From Eubacteriales Family XIII. Incertae Sedis bacterium (GTDB lineage: Bacteria; Bacillota; Clostridia; Peptostreptococcales; Anaerovoracaceae), in NCBI GenBank assembly GCA_031272745.1, contig JAISTF010000190.1, positions 1-13,252 on the forward strand: a stretch of DNA of 13,252 nt. The letters are read 5' to 3'. A program made the position numbers and the translations under genes. The notes under the pieces are model-generated. The model did no database searches and had not been told where the DNA came from. It saw only the letters and a program-made list of their open reading frames with translations. Of the stretch, positions 1 to 6,038 are shown piece by piece. Position 1 is the first letter of the stretch. Each line of letters opens with the position of its first letter.

Positions 1-311
1 TGACGGCGACGACGCTGAACGGCAAGAAGACGACGGTGAAGATCAAGCTGTCGCCGACGGCGGTGAAGCTGACGAAGGCGGCGTTCTCGAAGAAGTCGCT
101 GTCGCTCAAGAAGGGCAAGACGGCCGTGCTGGAGCTGAAGCTCACGCCGAAGAACGCGACGAACCTGGGGCAGGTGAAGTTCACGAGCAGCAACAAGAAG
201 GTCGCAACCGTGGACGAAGCCGGCAAGGTGACGGCGGTGAAGAAGGGCAAGGCGACCATCACCGCGAAGGTCGGCGGCAAAACCGCAAAGATCGTCGTGA
301 CGGTGAAGTAG
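1..311 (+). CDS. C-terminal end of a Big_2 (bacterial Ig-like) surface protein, 5' truncated
   Basis: The reading frame is open from position 3 and stops with TAG at 309-311, giving about 102 residues; the start lies outside the window. The visible part is one bacterial Ig-like domain of the Big_2 type. It has Lys- and Thr-rich beta strands, a KKSLSLKKG-type opening, the central SSNKKVATVDEAGKVTAV stretch, and the typical ending KKGKATITAKVGGKTAK followed by VVTVK. Such domains are extracellular spacers or adhesion modules in secreted proteins. The end closely resembles the last domain of the secreted protein at 1258-3354, so the two genes are probably paralogues. A GTG at 36 lies in frame but is internal to the domain and is not a credible start. 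No cell-wall anchor or membrane segment follows the domain. Confidence 0.85.
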   Translation, partial: TATTLNGKKTTVKIKLSPTAVKLTKAAFSKKSLSLKKGKTAVLELKLTPKNATNLGQVKFTSSNKKVATVDEAGKVTAVKKGKATITAKVGGKTAKIVVTVK

Positions 312-320
312 GGCGCACGG

Positions 321-432
321 GCTGGATTCTGCGACTACGCCCTTCGGGCTCCGCGCAGAATGACAATATCATAGATAACGTTTCCTATGAATGTCATTCT
401 GCGCGGAGCGAAGCGGAGTCGCAGAATCCAGC
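321..432. repeat. Large imperfect inverted repeat (REP/MITE-like palindrome)
   Basis: The left arm (321-365) and right arm (392-432) are near-perfect reverse complements. They begin with GCTGGATTCTGCGACT and end with CCGCGCAGAATGACA when read towards the centre, and are separated by an AT-rich loop of about 26 nt. The left arm carries a four-base difference that creates its own small hairpin, GCCC-TTC-GGGC at 339-349. The element starts 10 nt after the stop of the upstream gene, so its RNA hairpin could protect or end that transcript, but no T-tract follows. From memory, similar palindromes are dispersed in intergenic regions of gut Firmicutes genomes; this was not checked. The rest of the gap (433-580) shows only a GGC-rich run and the promoter described separately. 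Confidence 0.8.
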
Positions 433-565
433 AGATAATTCAAAGATTCGAGCGCCAGCGAGAATCATCCTCGGCGGCGGCGGCGGCGGTGGAAAAGACG
501 CGCCTGCTTGTGGCGTGGCTGAACGGGTGAACCGTGCCTATAGGTCGTGATGCGATGCGCGCCAA

Positions 566-574
566 TGGTATACT
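566..574 (+). promoter_or_regulatory. Extended -10 promoter for the THEP1-like NTPase gene
   Basis: TGG followed by TATACT (hexamer 569-574) matches an extended -10 element (TGnTATAMT), which can work without a good -35; none is seen near 546-551. A start site 6-7 nt downstream would fall at about 580-581, on the ATG of the next gene. The 20 nt before that ATG contain no purine-rich Shine-Dalgarno, so the transcript may be leaderless. Confidence 0.5.
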
Positions 575-580
575 ACCTGT

Positions 581-1144
581 ATGGCAGAGAACATCTTGAA
601 ACGGATGCAGACGGGAAACGTGTTCCTCACGGGCGAGCGCGGCGTCGGCAAGTCGACCGCGATCGCGCGGTTTCTCGCGGAGGCGGGCCCGTTGCGGCCG
701 AGCGGCTTCGCGACGTTTTTCGACGGGGACCGGGTCTGCATCGCGCCGTACGCGGACAGGGCGGCCCGCGCCGTCGTCGCGGTGCGCGACCCCGCAGCGA
801 TGACGATGGACGTCTACGCGGATGTGTTTGACACGGTCGGCGCGGGCATCCTGCGCGCGGCGCGCGAGGGCGCGCAGGCGGACACGGGCCTGATCCTCAT
901 GGACGAGCTCGGTTTCATGGAGGCGGATGCCTTGGCTTTTCAGGCGGAGGTCTTCCGTTGCCTGGACGCCCCCGCCCCCGTGCTCGGCGTGCTGAAGCAA
1001 TCCCTGCCGCCCGGCGAGGCCGGCTTTTCCGCCCGCTCCGCCTTTCTGGACTGGATCCGTGCGCGGGAGGACGTCCGCGTGATCGTCGTCACGCGGGAGA
1101 ACCGCGACGGAGTCCCGGCGCTTCTGAAGAAGATTACATTATAA
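581..1144 (+). CDS. THEP1-family nucleoside-triphosphatase (P-loop NTPase)
   Basis: This 187-residue protein has a Walker A motif GERGVGKST at residues 18-26 and a Walker B motif LILMDELGFME at about 104-114. A DExG-type Walker B with a short Mg2+-binding acidic pair is typical of the THEP1 (NTPase_1) family. Those proteins are usually 170-200 residues long and hydrolyse nucleoside triphosphates in the cytoplasm; their physiological role is poorly known. The N-terminus starts only a few residues before the P-loop, as expected. ATG 581 is favoured because upstream in-frame sequence is not protein-like and a -10 box sits just before it. The gene is followed by a 113-nt gap with a new promoter, so it probably lies outside the operon downstream. 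Family placement is confident; substrate and pathway are unknown. Confidence 0.82.
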   Translation: MAENILKRMQTGNVFLTGERGVGKSTAIARFLAEAGPLRPSGFATFFDGDRVCIAPYADRAARAVVAVRDPAAMTMDVYADVFDTVGAGILRAAREGAQADTGLILMDELGFMEADALAFQAEVFRCLDAPAPVLGVLKQSLPPGEAGFSARSAFLDWIRAREDVRVIVVTRENRDGVPALLKKITL

Positions 1145-1194
1145 AAAAAACTCGAACTGTTATACGCAGAACACACAAGCGGCGATTTTTCCTG

Positions 1195-1200
1195 TATAAT
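1195..1200 (+). promoter_or_regulatory. Probable -10 box (TATAAT) of the downstream operon
   Basis: A consensus TATAAT lies in an AT-richer patch (1134-1200) that stands out from the GC-rich surroundings. No convincing -35 is found 16-18 nt upstream (the region reads CACACA), so the promoter may need an activator or another sigma contact. The expected transcription start is about 1206-1208, leaving a leader of about 50 nt before the ATG at 1258. This is the only good promoter candidate I see before the long run of tightly packed genes. Confidence 0.5.
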
Positions 1201-1206
1201 GACCAA

Positions 1207-1222
1207 GTGCCTTGCTGGGCAC
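1207..1222 (+). promoter_or_regulatory. Hairpin at the predicted 5' end of the operon mRNA
   Basis: GTGCC (1207-1211) and GGCAC (1218-1222) form a perfect 5-bp stem around the loop TTGCTG. It would sit at the extreme 5' end of a transcript started from the TATAAT at 1195-1200, a position where hairpins can stabilise mRNA. The stem is short and may be chance in GC-rich DNA. Confidence 0.3.
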
Positions 1223-1237
1223 GGACGAGGAAGGTCA

Positions 1238-1261
1238 ATGGCACGGAGGGTGACGGGATGA
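1238..1261 (+). other. Possible 7-codon leader ORF coupled to the first operon gene
   Basis: An ATG at 1238 opens the peptide MARRVTG. Its TGA (1259-1261) overlaps the ATG of the next gene (1258-1260) in an ATGA arrangement. A purine-rich GAGGAAGG (1226-1233) lies just upstream and could act as its ribosome-binding site. The Shine-Dalgarno of the main gene (GGAGG, 1245-1249) lies inside this mini-ORF, so its translation could affect access to the main start. With no conservation data this could be chance. Confidence 0.25.
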
Positions 1262-3354
1262 AACGAGTGGCTTGGATATTGGCGGTATTGATTGCGGCGG
1301 CAGGGCTGGCGATGCCGGCTGCGCCTGTTTTTGCGGCGACGGACGCCTGGGACGGGAAGACGATCGACGTGTCCTGGTTCACGCCGGGGCAGGCGGAGTA
1401 CCACATCTCGACGCCCGCGCAGCTGATGGGGCTGGCGGCGCTCGTGAACGGGATCTACAACGCGGAGATCACGAATGTCATCGGCAACACCGCGTACATC
1501 GTGGACAATGTGAAGGAAGGCACGGAGAAAGCGGGCAGCCAAAACCAGGCGACGACGACTTGGCATCAGGGATCGTACGATTTTTCGGGGCAGACCGTGT
1601 ACATCGACGCAAACCTCGACATGGGGGGCGCGGGCAATTTCATGCCGATCGGCGGGCAGTACCTCATGCGGCCAAATATTTACTCGACGAAGATCTCTGC
1701 CTCGTTTTGCGGCGTGCTGGACGGGCAGGGGCATTGGGTGAAGAACATCCGTTGCCTGCGCCGCTGCACGACGGGAAATTTCGGCGACGGCGAGTCCATC
1801 GGCCTCGTGGGGCGTCTCGGCGTCCATGACAACGACCCCGTGGAATTGTGGCCGCTGTCGCCCGCCGTGCTCAATGTCGCGGTGACGGGCTATATCAGCG
1901 GCAACCGCTCGGTCGGCGGCATCGTCGGCAAGATCGGAAAGACGAAGGCGCCGACCGACGGCAGTTCGACCGGATCGGCCAAGATTTCAAATTGCGCGAG
2001 CTTTGTCGAAATTTCCACGACGGACAAGAAGGGCGTCGGTGGCATCGTCGGCGCGTCGTGGAACGGCGGGACCGTGAGCAATTGCTTCAACGCGGGAAAG
2101 ATCTCGGGCGGCCAGCCCGCAGGCGGCATCGTCGGCTCCAACGAAAACAAGATTGAAAACTGTTACAACATCGGAGTCGTCTCGGGTCCGAAAGACTACG
2201 CGATGGCGATCGGCACGAACAACCTCGGTTCTGACGGGCGGTGGGCGACCATCGTGACCAATACGTATTATCTCGAAGGCACGGGCCAGGACGGTGGTTG
2301 GTTTGACGGGCAGAGCGCGGATCCGAAATTTGTGAACGCGGGCGCGAAATCCGAGGCGGACATAAAGGCGGCGGCGTTTGTCACGACGCTGGGCGCGGCG
2401 TTTGCGGCGGACACGCCGGGCATCAACGGCGGCTATCCCATCCTCTTGTGGATGGTGGCGAACCCGGGAACGGACATCTCGGACAGCGCGGGCATCGACA
2501 AGACCGAATGGGTCCCGACGTTCGCGGTGACCGAAGCGACGGGCTCGGTGGACGGCGGTCCGGCGGTCTATACGGGCAAAGAGACGGAAGGCGTGGTTTT
2601 TCATATCGACGCGCCGACCGCGCTGCTGTACACCGTGTTCCTGAATGGCGAGGAGCTCGCGCTCGGGACGGACTACACGGTCGCCGACGACATGGCGGAC
2701 GTGACGCTGCTCCCCGCGTTTTTCAAAAACCTCGAAAACGGCAAGAGCTATGAGCTGAAGGCGCTGTTCAAGGGGGACAAATACGTGACCCTGTCCTTCA
2801 CGCTGAAGCTGGCCGTCGAAAAAGCGCGCCTGCCGATTTCCGCGAAAACCGTCTATATGAAAAAAGGCACGAAGCTGACGCTGCCGGCCTACGCCGACAT
2901 GGCGGACGGGCGCGCGCTCGCGGCGCGGGCCGCGAAGCTGACGTGGAAGAGCAGCAAGACGGGCGTCGTGAAGGCGGACGCGAAGAGCGGCAAGCTCACG
3001 GCGAAGAAGGCCGGCACGGCGACGGTGACGGCGATGGACGCGGACGGGGCGAAGGTGCTGTCCGTGAAGGTGAAGGTCGTCGCGAAAGCGTCGGCGGTCA
3101 CCGGGCTCAAGTTCACGAAGAAGTCGCTGACGCTCGATTCCAAATCGGCGACAAAAAACACGGCGGCGTTGCAGGTGAAGCTCACGCCCGCAAAGGCGGC
3201 GCTGTCCGGCAAGGGCGTGACGTTTGAGAGCTCCAACGAAAACAAGGTCGAGGTCGACGCGGGCGGCCGCGTCGTCGGGCTGAAAAAAGGCACGGCTACG
3301 ATCACGGCGAAGGCCGGCGGCAAGACCGCGACGATCAAAGTGACGGTGAAATAA
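1258..3354 (+). CDS. Secreted GLUG / CBM_X2-like / Big_2 multidomain surface protein
   Basis: The start is ATG 1258, preceded by GGAGG at 1245-1249 (8 nt spacing) and followed by a clear signal peptide: MKR, a hydrophobic core, then AAPVFA with likely cleavage after residue 26. The mature protein (698 residues with signal) has several parts. Residues 27-210 are beta-rich. GLUG-type repeats lie at about 216-310, with repeated GGIVG and SNC.N.G/NCYN.G motifs. A CBM_X2-like domain covers about 425-520 (LNGEELALGTDYTV core). Two Big_2 Ig-like domains lie at about 524-608 and 612-698, the last ending KKGTATITAKAGGKTATIKV. No lipobox, LPXTG or C-terminal membrane span is seen, so retention at the surface must be by binding. 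It is the first gene of the operon, and its stop is 1 nt before the next start. GLUG and Big_2 domains suggest adhesion or ligand contact; no catalytic domain is recognised. Confidence 0.85.
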   Translation: MKRVAWILAVLIAAAGLAMPAAPVFAATDAWDGKTIDVSWFTPGQAEYHISTPAQLMGLAALVNGIYNAEITNVIGNTAYIVDNVKEGTEKAGSQNQATTTWHQGSYDFSGQTVYIDANLDMGGAGNFMPIGGQYLMRPNIYSTKISASFCGVLDGQGHWVKNIRCLRRCTTGNFGDGESIGLVGRLGVHDNDPVELWPLSPAVLNVAVTGYISGNRSVGGIVGKIGKTKAPTDGSSTGSAKISNCASFVEISTTDKKGVGGIVGASWNGGTVSNCFNAGKISGGQPAGGIVGSNENKIENCYNIGVVSGPKDYAMAIGTNNLGSDGRWATIVTNTYYLEGTGQDGGWFDGQSADPKFVNAGAKSEADIKAAAFVTTLGAAFAADTPGINGGYPILLWMVANPGTDISDSAGIDKTEWVPTFAVTEATGSVDGGPAVYTGKETEGVVFHIDAPTALLYTVFLNGEELALGTDYTVADDMADVTLLPAFFKNLENGKSYELKALFKGDKYVTLSFTLKLAVEKARLPISAKTVYMKKGTKLTLPAYADMADGRALAARAAKLTWKSSKTGVVKADAKSGKLTAKKAGTATVTAMDADGAKVLSVKVKVVAKASAVTGLKFTKKSLTLDSKSATKNTAALQVKLTPAKAALSGKGVTFESSNENKVEVDAGGRVVGLKKGTATITAKAGGKTATIKVTVK

Positions 3355-3355
3355 C

Positions 3356-5089
3356 ATGGCGCGGTTGCAGCACGGCATGCTCCGGAGATTTTTTGCGCTC
3401 TGCGCGGTCGGCGCGCTGGTCCTTGTGCTGGCGGCCGGCGTCGGCTTTGCGACGGAAGAACCGGAAGGCGGTTCGGAGACGCCTCCGGGCAGCTCGGAGG
3501 AGACCCCTGGCGGCGAAGACCCCGGCGGCAGCTCGGAGGAGACACCCGGCGGGGAGGACCCGGGTGGCGGCTCGGAAGAGACACCGGGTGGCGAAGATCC
3601 CGGCGGCGGTTCGGAAGAAACCCCTGGCGGCGAAGATCCCGGCGGTGGCTCGGAGGAGACCCCTGGCGGCGAAGATCCCGGCGGCGGCTCGGAGGAGACA
3701 CCCGGCGGGGAAGACCCCGGCGGCGGCTCGGAAGTGACGCCGCCCACCTCGTATACGCTGACCGTCGACTACGTCTACAAGGACGGCGCAAAGGCGGCGG
3801 ATACCGTCACGAAGACGATCGCCGTCGGCCTTTCGGCCAGCGTGCCGAGCCCAAAAATCGACGGCTATACGCCGGACAAAGCCTCCGTGGACATTTCCTC
3901 GATGACGGCGGACAAGCACGAGACGGTGACCTATACGAAAAACGAGGACGTGGTGAAGAAGGAGGAATCGGAAGAGCCAGACGAGCCCTCCGAGGCGCCG
4001 ACGGACAACCCCGCGAAGGACACGGGCGCGGTGTTGACGATCCGCGCGGGCTACTATGGCTACGGCTACGAGGACATGGCGGCGTTCACGGCGGCGGAGC
4101 TGCGCTCGTTCGCCAACGAGATCAGGGGCTATTCGTTCATCGACCACTACCCCGCGCCGACGATCATGGCCGCGAGCGGCACGCCGCTGGAGGCGGTCCT
4201 TCTTGCGGCGGGCATCGACGTCGGCTCCGTGCAGCGGCTGTACTTCCGCGCAGGCGACGGCTACACGGCGGGAGACTTTGAATATACGATGCAGGTGCTG
4301 ACAGGCACGACGCGGTACTACTTCCCGAACCTCGTGAAGTATTGGGACAAGGCGACGGAGAAGCCCGGCCTCGGCGCGGACCAAAACCCGGAGGTCGTGC
4401 CCGTGCTCATGGTCTACCAGGAATACCACGACCGCTGGGAGCCGTATCCGAAATACAGCAAGATGTACGCGACGCCGGGCTTCCGGCTCGTCTACGGCAT
4501 GACGAGCATCGCCAACAACGGCGCGGGCGATGGCTTTTCCTATTCGATCCACGACATCACCGCCATCGACGTCCAGCTCGTCGGCTCGCCGCCGGAGATC
4601 GAGGCGCAGAAAGAGGCGGCCGCGCTCGCGGGCGCGGACAAGTCCAACGCCACGAAGGGCACGGGCAACGACGACGCGGACACGGACGGCAAAGGCTCCG
4701 GCGTCGGCAGCGGCGTCGGCGACGGGACGGGCGGCGGCACCGGCGGCGGGACGGCCGCCTCGGGCGACGGCCCCGGCGCGGGCGTCACCGTGTCCGGCGA
4801 AACGACGCAGATCACGATGGACGACGGGACCATCGTGCAGGGCCGTGAGATCAACGCGCCGAAGGTGCTCATGGAGATCGCCTTCGCGGGTGGCGGCGGG
4901 GGCGGCAAGAGCGACGGCGACGACCCGTGGAACGATTATGAAATTGCCGAGGACAGCGCCCCCCTGCAGATTCCGCAAGCGGACGGCAGCGCGGCCACGC
5001 TCGTCGGCTCTGTGCTCGGGATCGCGTTTGCGCTCGGCGCGGCGAAACAGACCGCAGGCACGTCGTTATTCGGATTCATCCGGTTGTAG
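3356..5089 (+). CDS. Membrane-associated surface protein: repeat spacer, MucBP-like domain, SUOX-like domain, C-terminal hydrophobic segment
   Basis: ATG 3356 lies 1 nt after the previous stop; ATG 3377 (residue 8) is an alternative start. Either gives an N-terminal hydrophobic segment (residues about 12-32) that is a signal peptide (possible cleavage after VGFA) or an uncleaved anchor. Residues 46-123 are six copies of a 13-residue Pro/Glu/Gly repeat (S-[SG]-EETPGGEDPGG). Residues about 131-194 resemble a MucBP-type domain (YTLTVDYVYKDG ... GYT ... ETVTYTK). Residues about 225-407 resemble the sulfite-oxidase (SUOX) molybdopterin-binding fold, with G-TPLEAVL, RAGDGYT and FRLVYG segments. Mo-ligating Cys is not evident. 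A Gly/Asp-rich linker follows, then a C-terminal hydrophobic stretch at about 546-563 with a short tail. The proton-channel gene follows 17 nt later. Function unknown; a ligand-binding or force-transmitting role is inferred. Confidence 0.75.
   Translation: MARLQHGMLRRFFALCAVGALVLVLAAGVGFATEEPEGGSETPPGSSEETPGGEDPGGSSEETPGGEDPGGGSEETPGGEDPGGGSEETPGGEDPGGGSEETPGGEDPGGGSEETPGGEDPGGGSEVTPPTSYTLTVDYVYKDGAKAADTVTKTIAVGLSASVPSPKIDGYTPDKASVDISSMTADKHETVTYTKNEDVVKKEESEEPDEPSEAPTDNPAKDTGAVLTIRAGYYGYGYEDMAAFTAAELRSFANEIRGYSFIDHYPAPTIMAASGTPLEAVLLAAGIDVGSVQRLYFRAGDGYTAGDFEYTMQVLTGTTRYYFPNLVKYWDKATEKPGLGADQNPEVVPVLMVYQEYHDRWEPYPKYSKMYATPGFRLVYGMTSIANNGAGDGFSYSIHDITAIDVQLVGSPPEIEAQKEAAALAGADKSNATKGTGNDDADTDGKGSGVGSGVGDGTGGGTGGGTAASGDGPGAGVTVSGETTQITMDDGTIVQGREINAPKVLMEIAFAGGGGGGKSDGDDPWNDYEIAEDSAPLQIPQADGSAATLVGSVLGIAFALGAAKQTAGTSLFGFIRL
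3491..3724 (+). repeat. Six tandem 39-bp coding repeats
   Basis: Six in-frame copies of a 39-bp unit start at 3491, 3530, 3569, 3608, 3647 and 3686, followed by a partial copy to about 3733. Each encodes a 13-residue Ser/Glu/Thr/Pro/Gly/Asp unit ending EDPGG. Copies differ mostly at third codon positions, while the protein repeat changes only Ser to Gly at one site. This suggests selection on the peptide after expansion. The acidic Pro/Gly-rich sequence should form a flexible extended spacer. Confidence 0.95.
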
Positions 5090-5106
5090 AGGCATAGGGA
5101 GACAGT

Positions 5107-5721
5107 ATGGAAATCACAGTGGTAAAAGACGCGATACACGCTTTTTCGTCGGCGCTCGAGGTGCCGGCGATCATCGTGCTCATTGCGATGGTCGTGCTCA
5201 CCGTGTATCAACTCGGCAGCGCGATCGTCGAATACTTCATGGAGCGGGCCGGCAAGCGGCTCGACGTGACGCGGGCGCTCGACGCGATCGCGGGGCTGTC
5301 GAGGGCGGAGACGCTCGCGGCGCTGCGCAAGCTGCCCTTCCTCAAATCGCAGCAACAGGCGTTCGCGCGGCTGCTCGAAAACCGCGAGATGCCGGTAGAG
5401 GAGCAGCGCATCTTCGCGGGGCAGCTGCTCGCGGACGAGGAGGCGCGGCTCGAACGGCGCGTCCATGTGACGGACGTGATCGCGCGCATCGCGCCGATGT
5501 TCGGGCTGATGGCGACGCTGATCCCGCTCGGCCCGGGGCTCATCGCGCTCGGCCAGGGCGACACGAAGCAGCTCGCGGACTCGCTGCTTACGGCGTTCGA
5601 CGCGACGGTGGCGGGCCTGTGCGCGGCGGGCGTGGCGTTCGTGATCTCGAAGGTGCGCAAACGCTGGTACCAGGGCGACCTGACGGCGATGGAGACGATC
5701 CTCGAGGGGGTGATCGAATGA
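5107..5721 (+). CDS. MotA/TolQ/ExbB family proton channel protein
   Basis: A 204-residue membrane protein with three predicted spans at about residues 19-42, 128-150 and 163-185. A long cytoplasmic loop (43-127) lies between the first two, which is the ExbB/TolQ layout. The second span reads APMFGLMATLIPLG and the third DATVAGLCAAGVAFVI. These match the conserved family pattern, including Thr at 137 and 167 in the pore-lining helices. Family members form pentameric stators that use the proton motive force with a single-span ExbD/TolR partner. The start is supported by AGGGAGA (5096-5102). The stop overlaps the next ATG (ATGA), so it is translationally coupled to the DUF2149-like gene, its likely partner. 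Presence in an operon of lipoproteins and an ECF transporter suggests it powers an envelope process rather than flagellar motion. Family call is firm; the energised process is unknown. Confidence 0.9.
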   Translation: MEITVVKDAIHAFSSALEVPAIIVLIAMVVLTVYQLGSAIVEYFMERAGKRLDVTRALDAIAGLSRAETLAALRKLPFLKSQQQAFARLLENREMPVEEQRIFAGQLLADEEARLERRVHVTDVIARIAPMFGLMATLIPLGPGLIALGQGDTKQLADSLLTAFDATVAGLCAAGVAFVISKVRKRWYQGDLTAMETILEGVIE

Positions 5722-6038
5722 GCCTCGGCGGGAACCTGCGGCGCCGTCGCCGCTATTTCGACCAGGAGGACGTGAATCCGATGGAGGGCGCGATCAACAT
5801 CGTCGACGCGATGCTCGTCTTCGCCTGCGGCCTCATGCTGTCGCTCGTCATCTACTGGAACATCGACATCAACAACCAGGAGTTGCGCCCGGCCGCGCCC
5901 GGCGCGGAGGTGACGGCGGTCGACGACGACGCGGCCGAGGACAGCCTCGACGGCTCGGAGGAATACGAAAAGATGGGCACGGTCTACGTGGACCCGGAGA
6001 CGGGCAAGATGTATTTGGTGGAGGACGAAGGTGAATAA
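5718..6038 (+). CDS. DUF2149-like single-span membrane protein, probable ExbD/TolR-type partner
   Basis: A 106-residue protein with a basic N-terminus (RRRRRYF), then NPMEGAINIVDAMLVFACG leading into one membrane span at about 26-48, then an acidic C-terminal part ending MGTVYVDPETGKMYLVEDE. From memory of the family this matches DUF2149, which co-occurs with MotA/TolQ/ExbB proteins in methanogens and some Firmicutes. The segment around Asp30 (NIVDAMLV) parallels the ExbD/TolR motif with its essential membrane Asp (PLIDVMLV type). A proton-carrying role for Asp30 is therefore inferred. The start codon overlaps the stop of the ExbB-like gene, and the stop overlaps the next start by 8 nt, consistent with a two-protein motor. 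The C-terminus is much shorter than the ExbD periplasmic domain, so the extracellular partner must differ. Confidence 0.7.
   Translation: MSLGGNLRRRRRYFDQEDVNPMEGAINIVDAMLVFACGLMLSLVIYWNIDINNQELRPAAPGAEVTAVDDDAAEDSLDGSEEYEKMGTVYVDPETGKMYLVEDEGE

Noticed and set aside
321..432. Classical intrinsic terminator
   Set aside because: The stem is far longer than usual and no T-tract follows either arm, so a dispersed palindromic element is a better description.
958..1257. In-frame upstream extension of the first operon gene
   Set aside because: It overlaps the NTPase gene and would bury a clear signal peptide that begins at 1258 with a good Shine-Dalgarno site.
3340..3370. Frameshift splitting one large surface protein into two genes
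   Set aside because: The second product has its own hydrophobic N-terminal signal, and the first ends with a complete Big_2 domain, so these are two genes.
3491..3724. CRISPR-like array
   Set aside because: The 39-bp units are directly adjacent with no variable spacers and are in-frame coding repeats.
1987..3747. 586-codon open frame on the minus strand with Pro/Ser repeats
   Set aside because: It is antisense to two well-supported genes. Its repeats mirror the 39-bp array, its composition is Arg/His-rich low complexity, and no domain or ribosome-binding site is seen. Long antisense frames are expected in high-GC DNA.
3335..4978. 547-codon open frame on the minus strand
   Set aside because: It lies opposite the repeat/MucBP-like/SUOX-like protein and is Arg/Ala/Val-rich with no recognisable motif, so it is a shadow of the plus-strand codon pattern.
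4530..5717. In-frame upstream extension of the DUF2149-like gene
   Set aside because: The extension is Arg/Ser/Ala-rich shadow sequence overlapping the ExbB-like gene. The real start at 5718 has a coupled ATGA junction and a sensible N-terminus.
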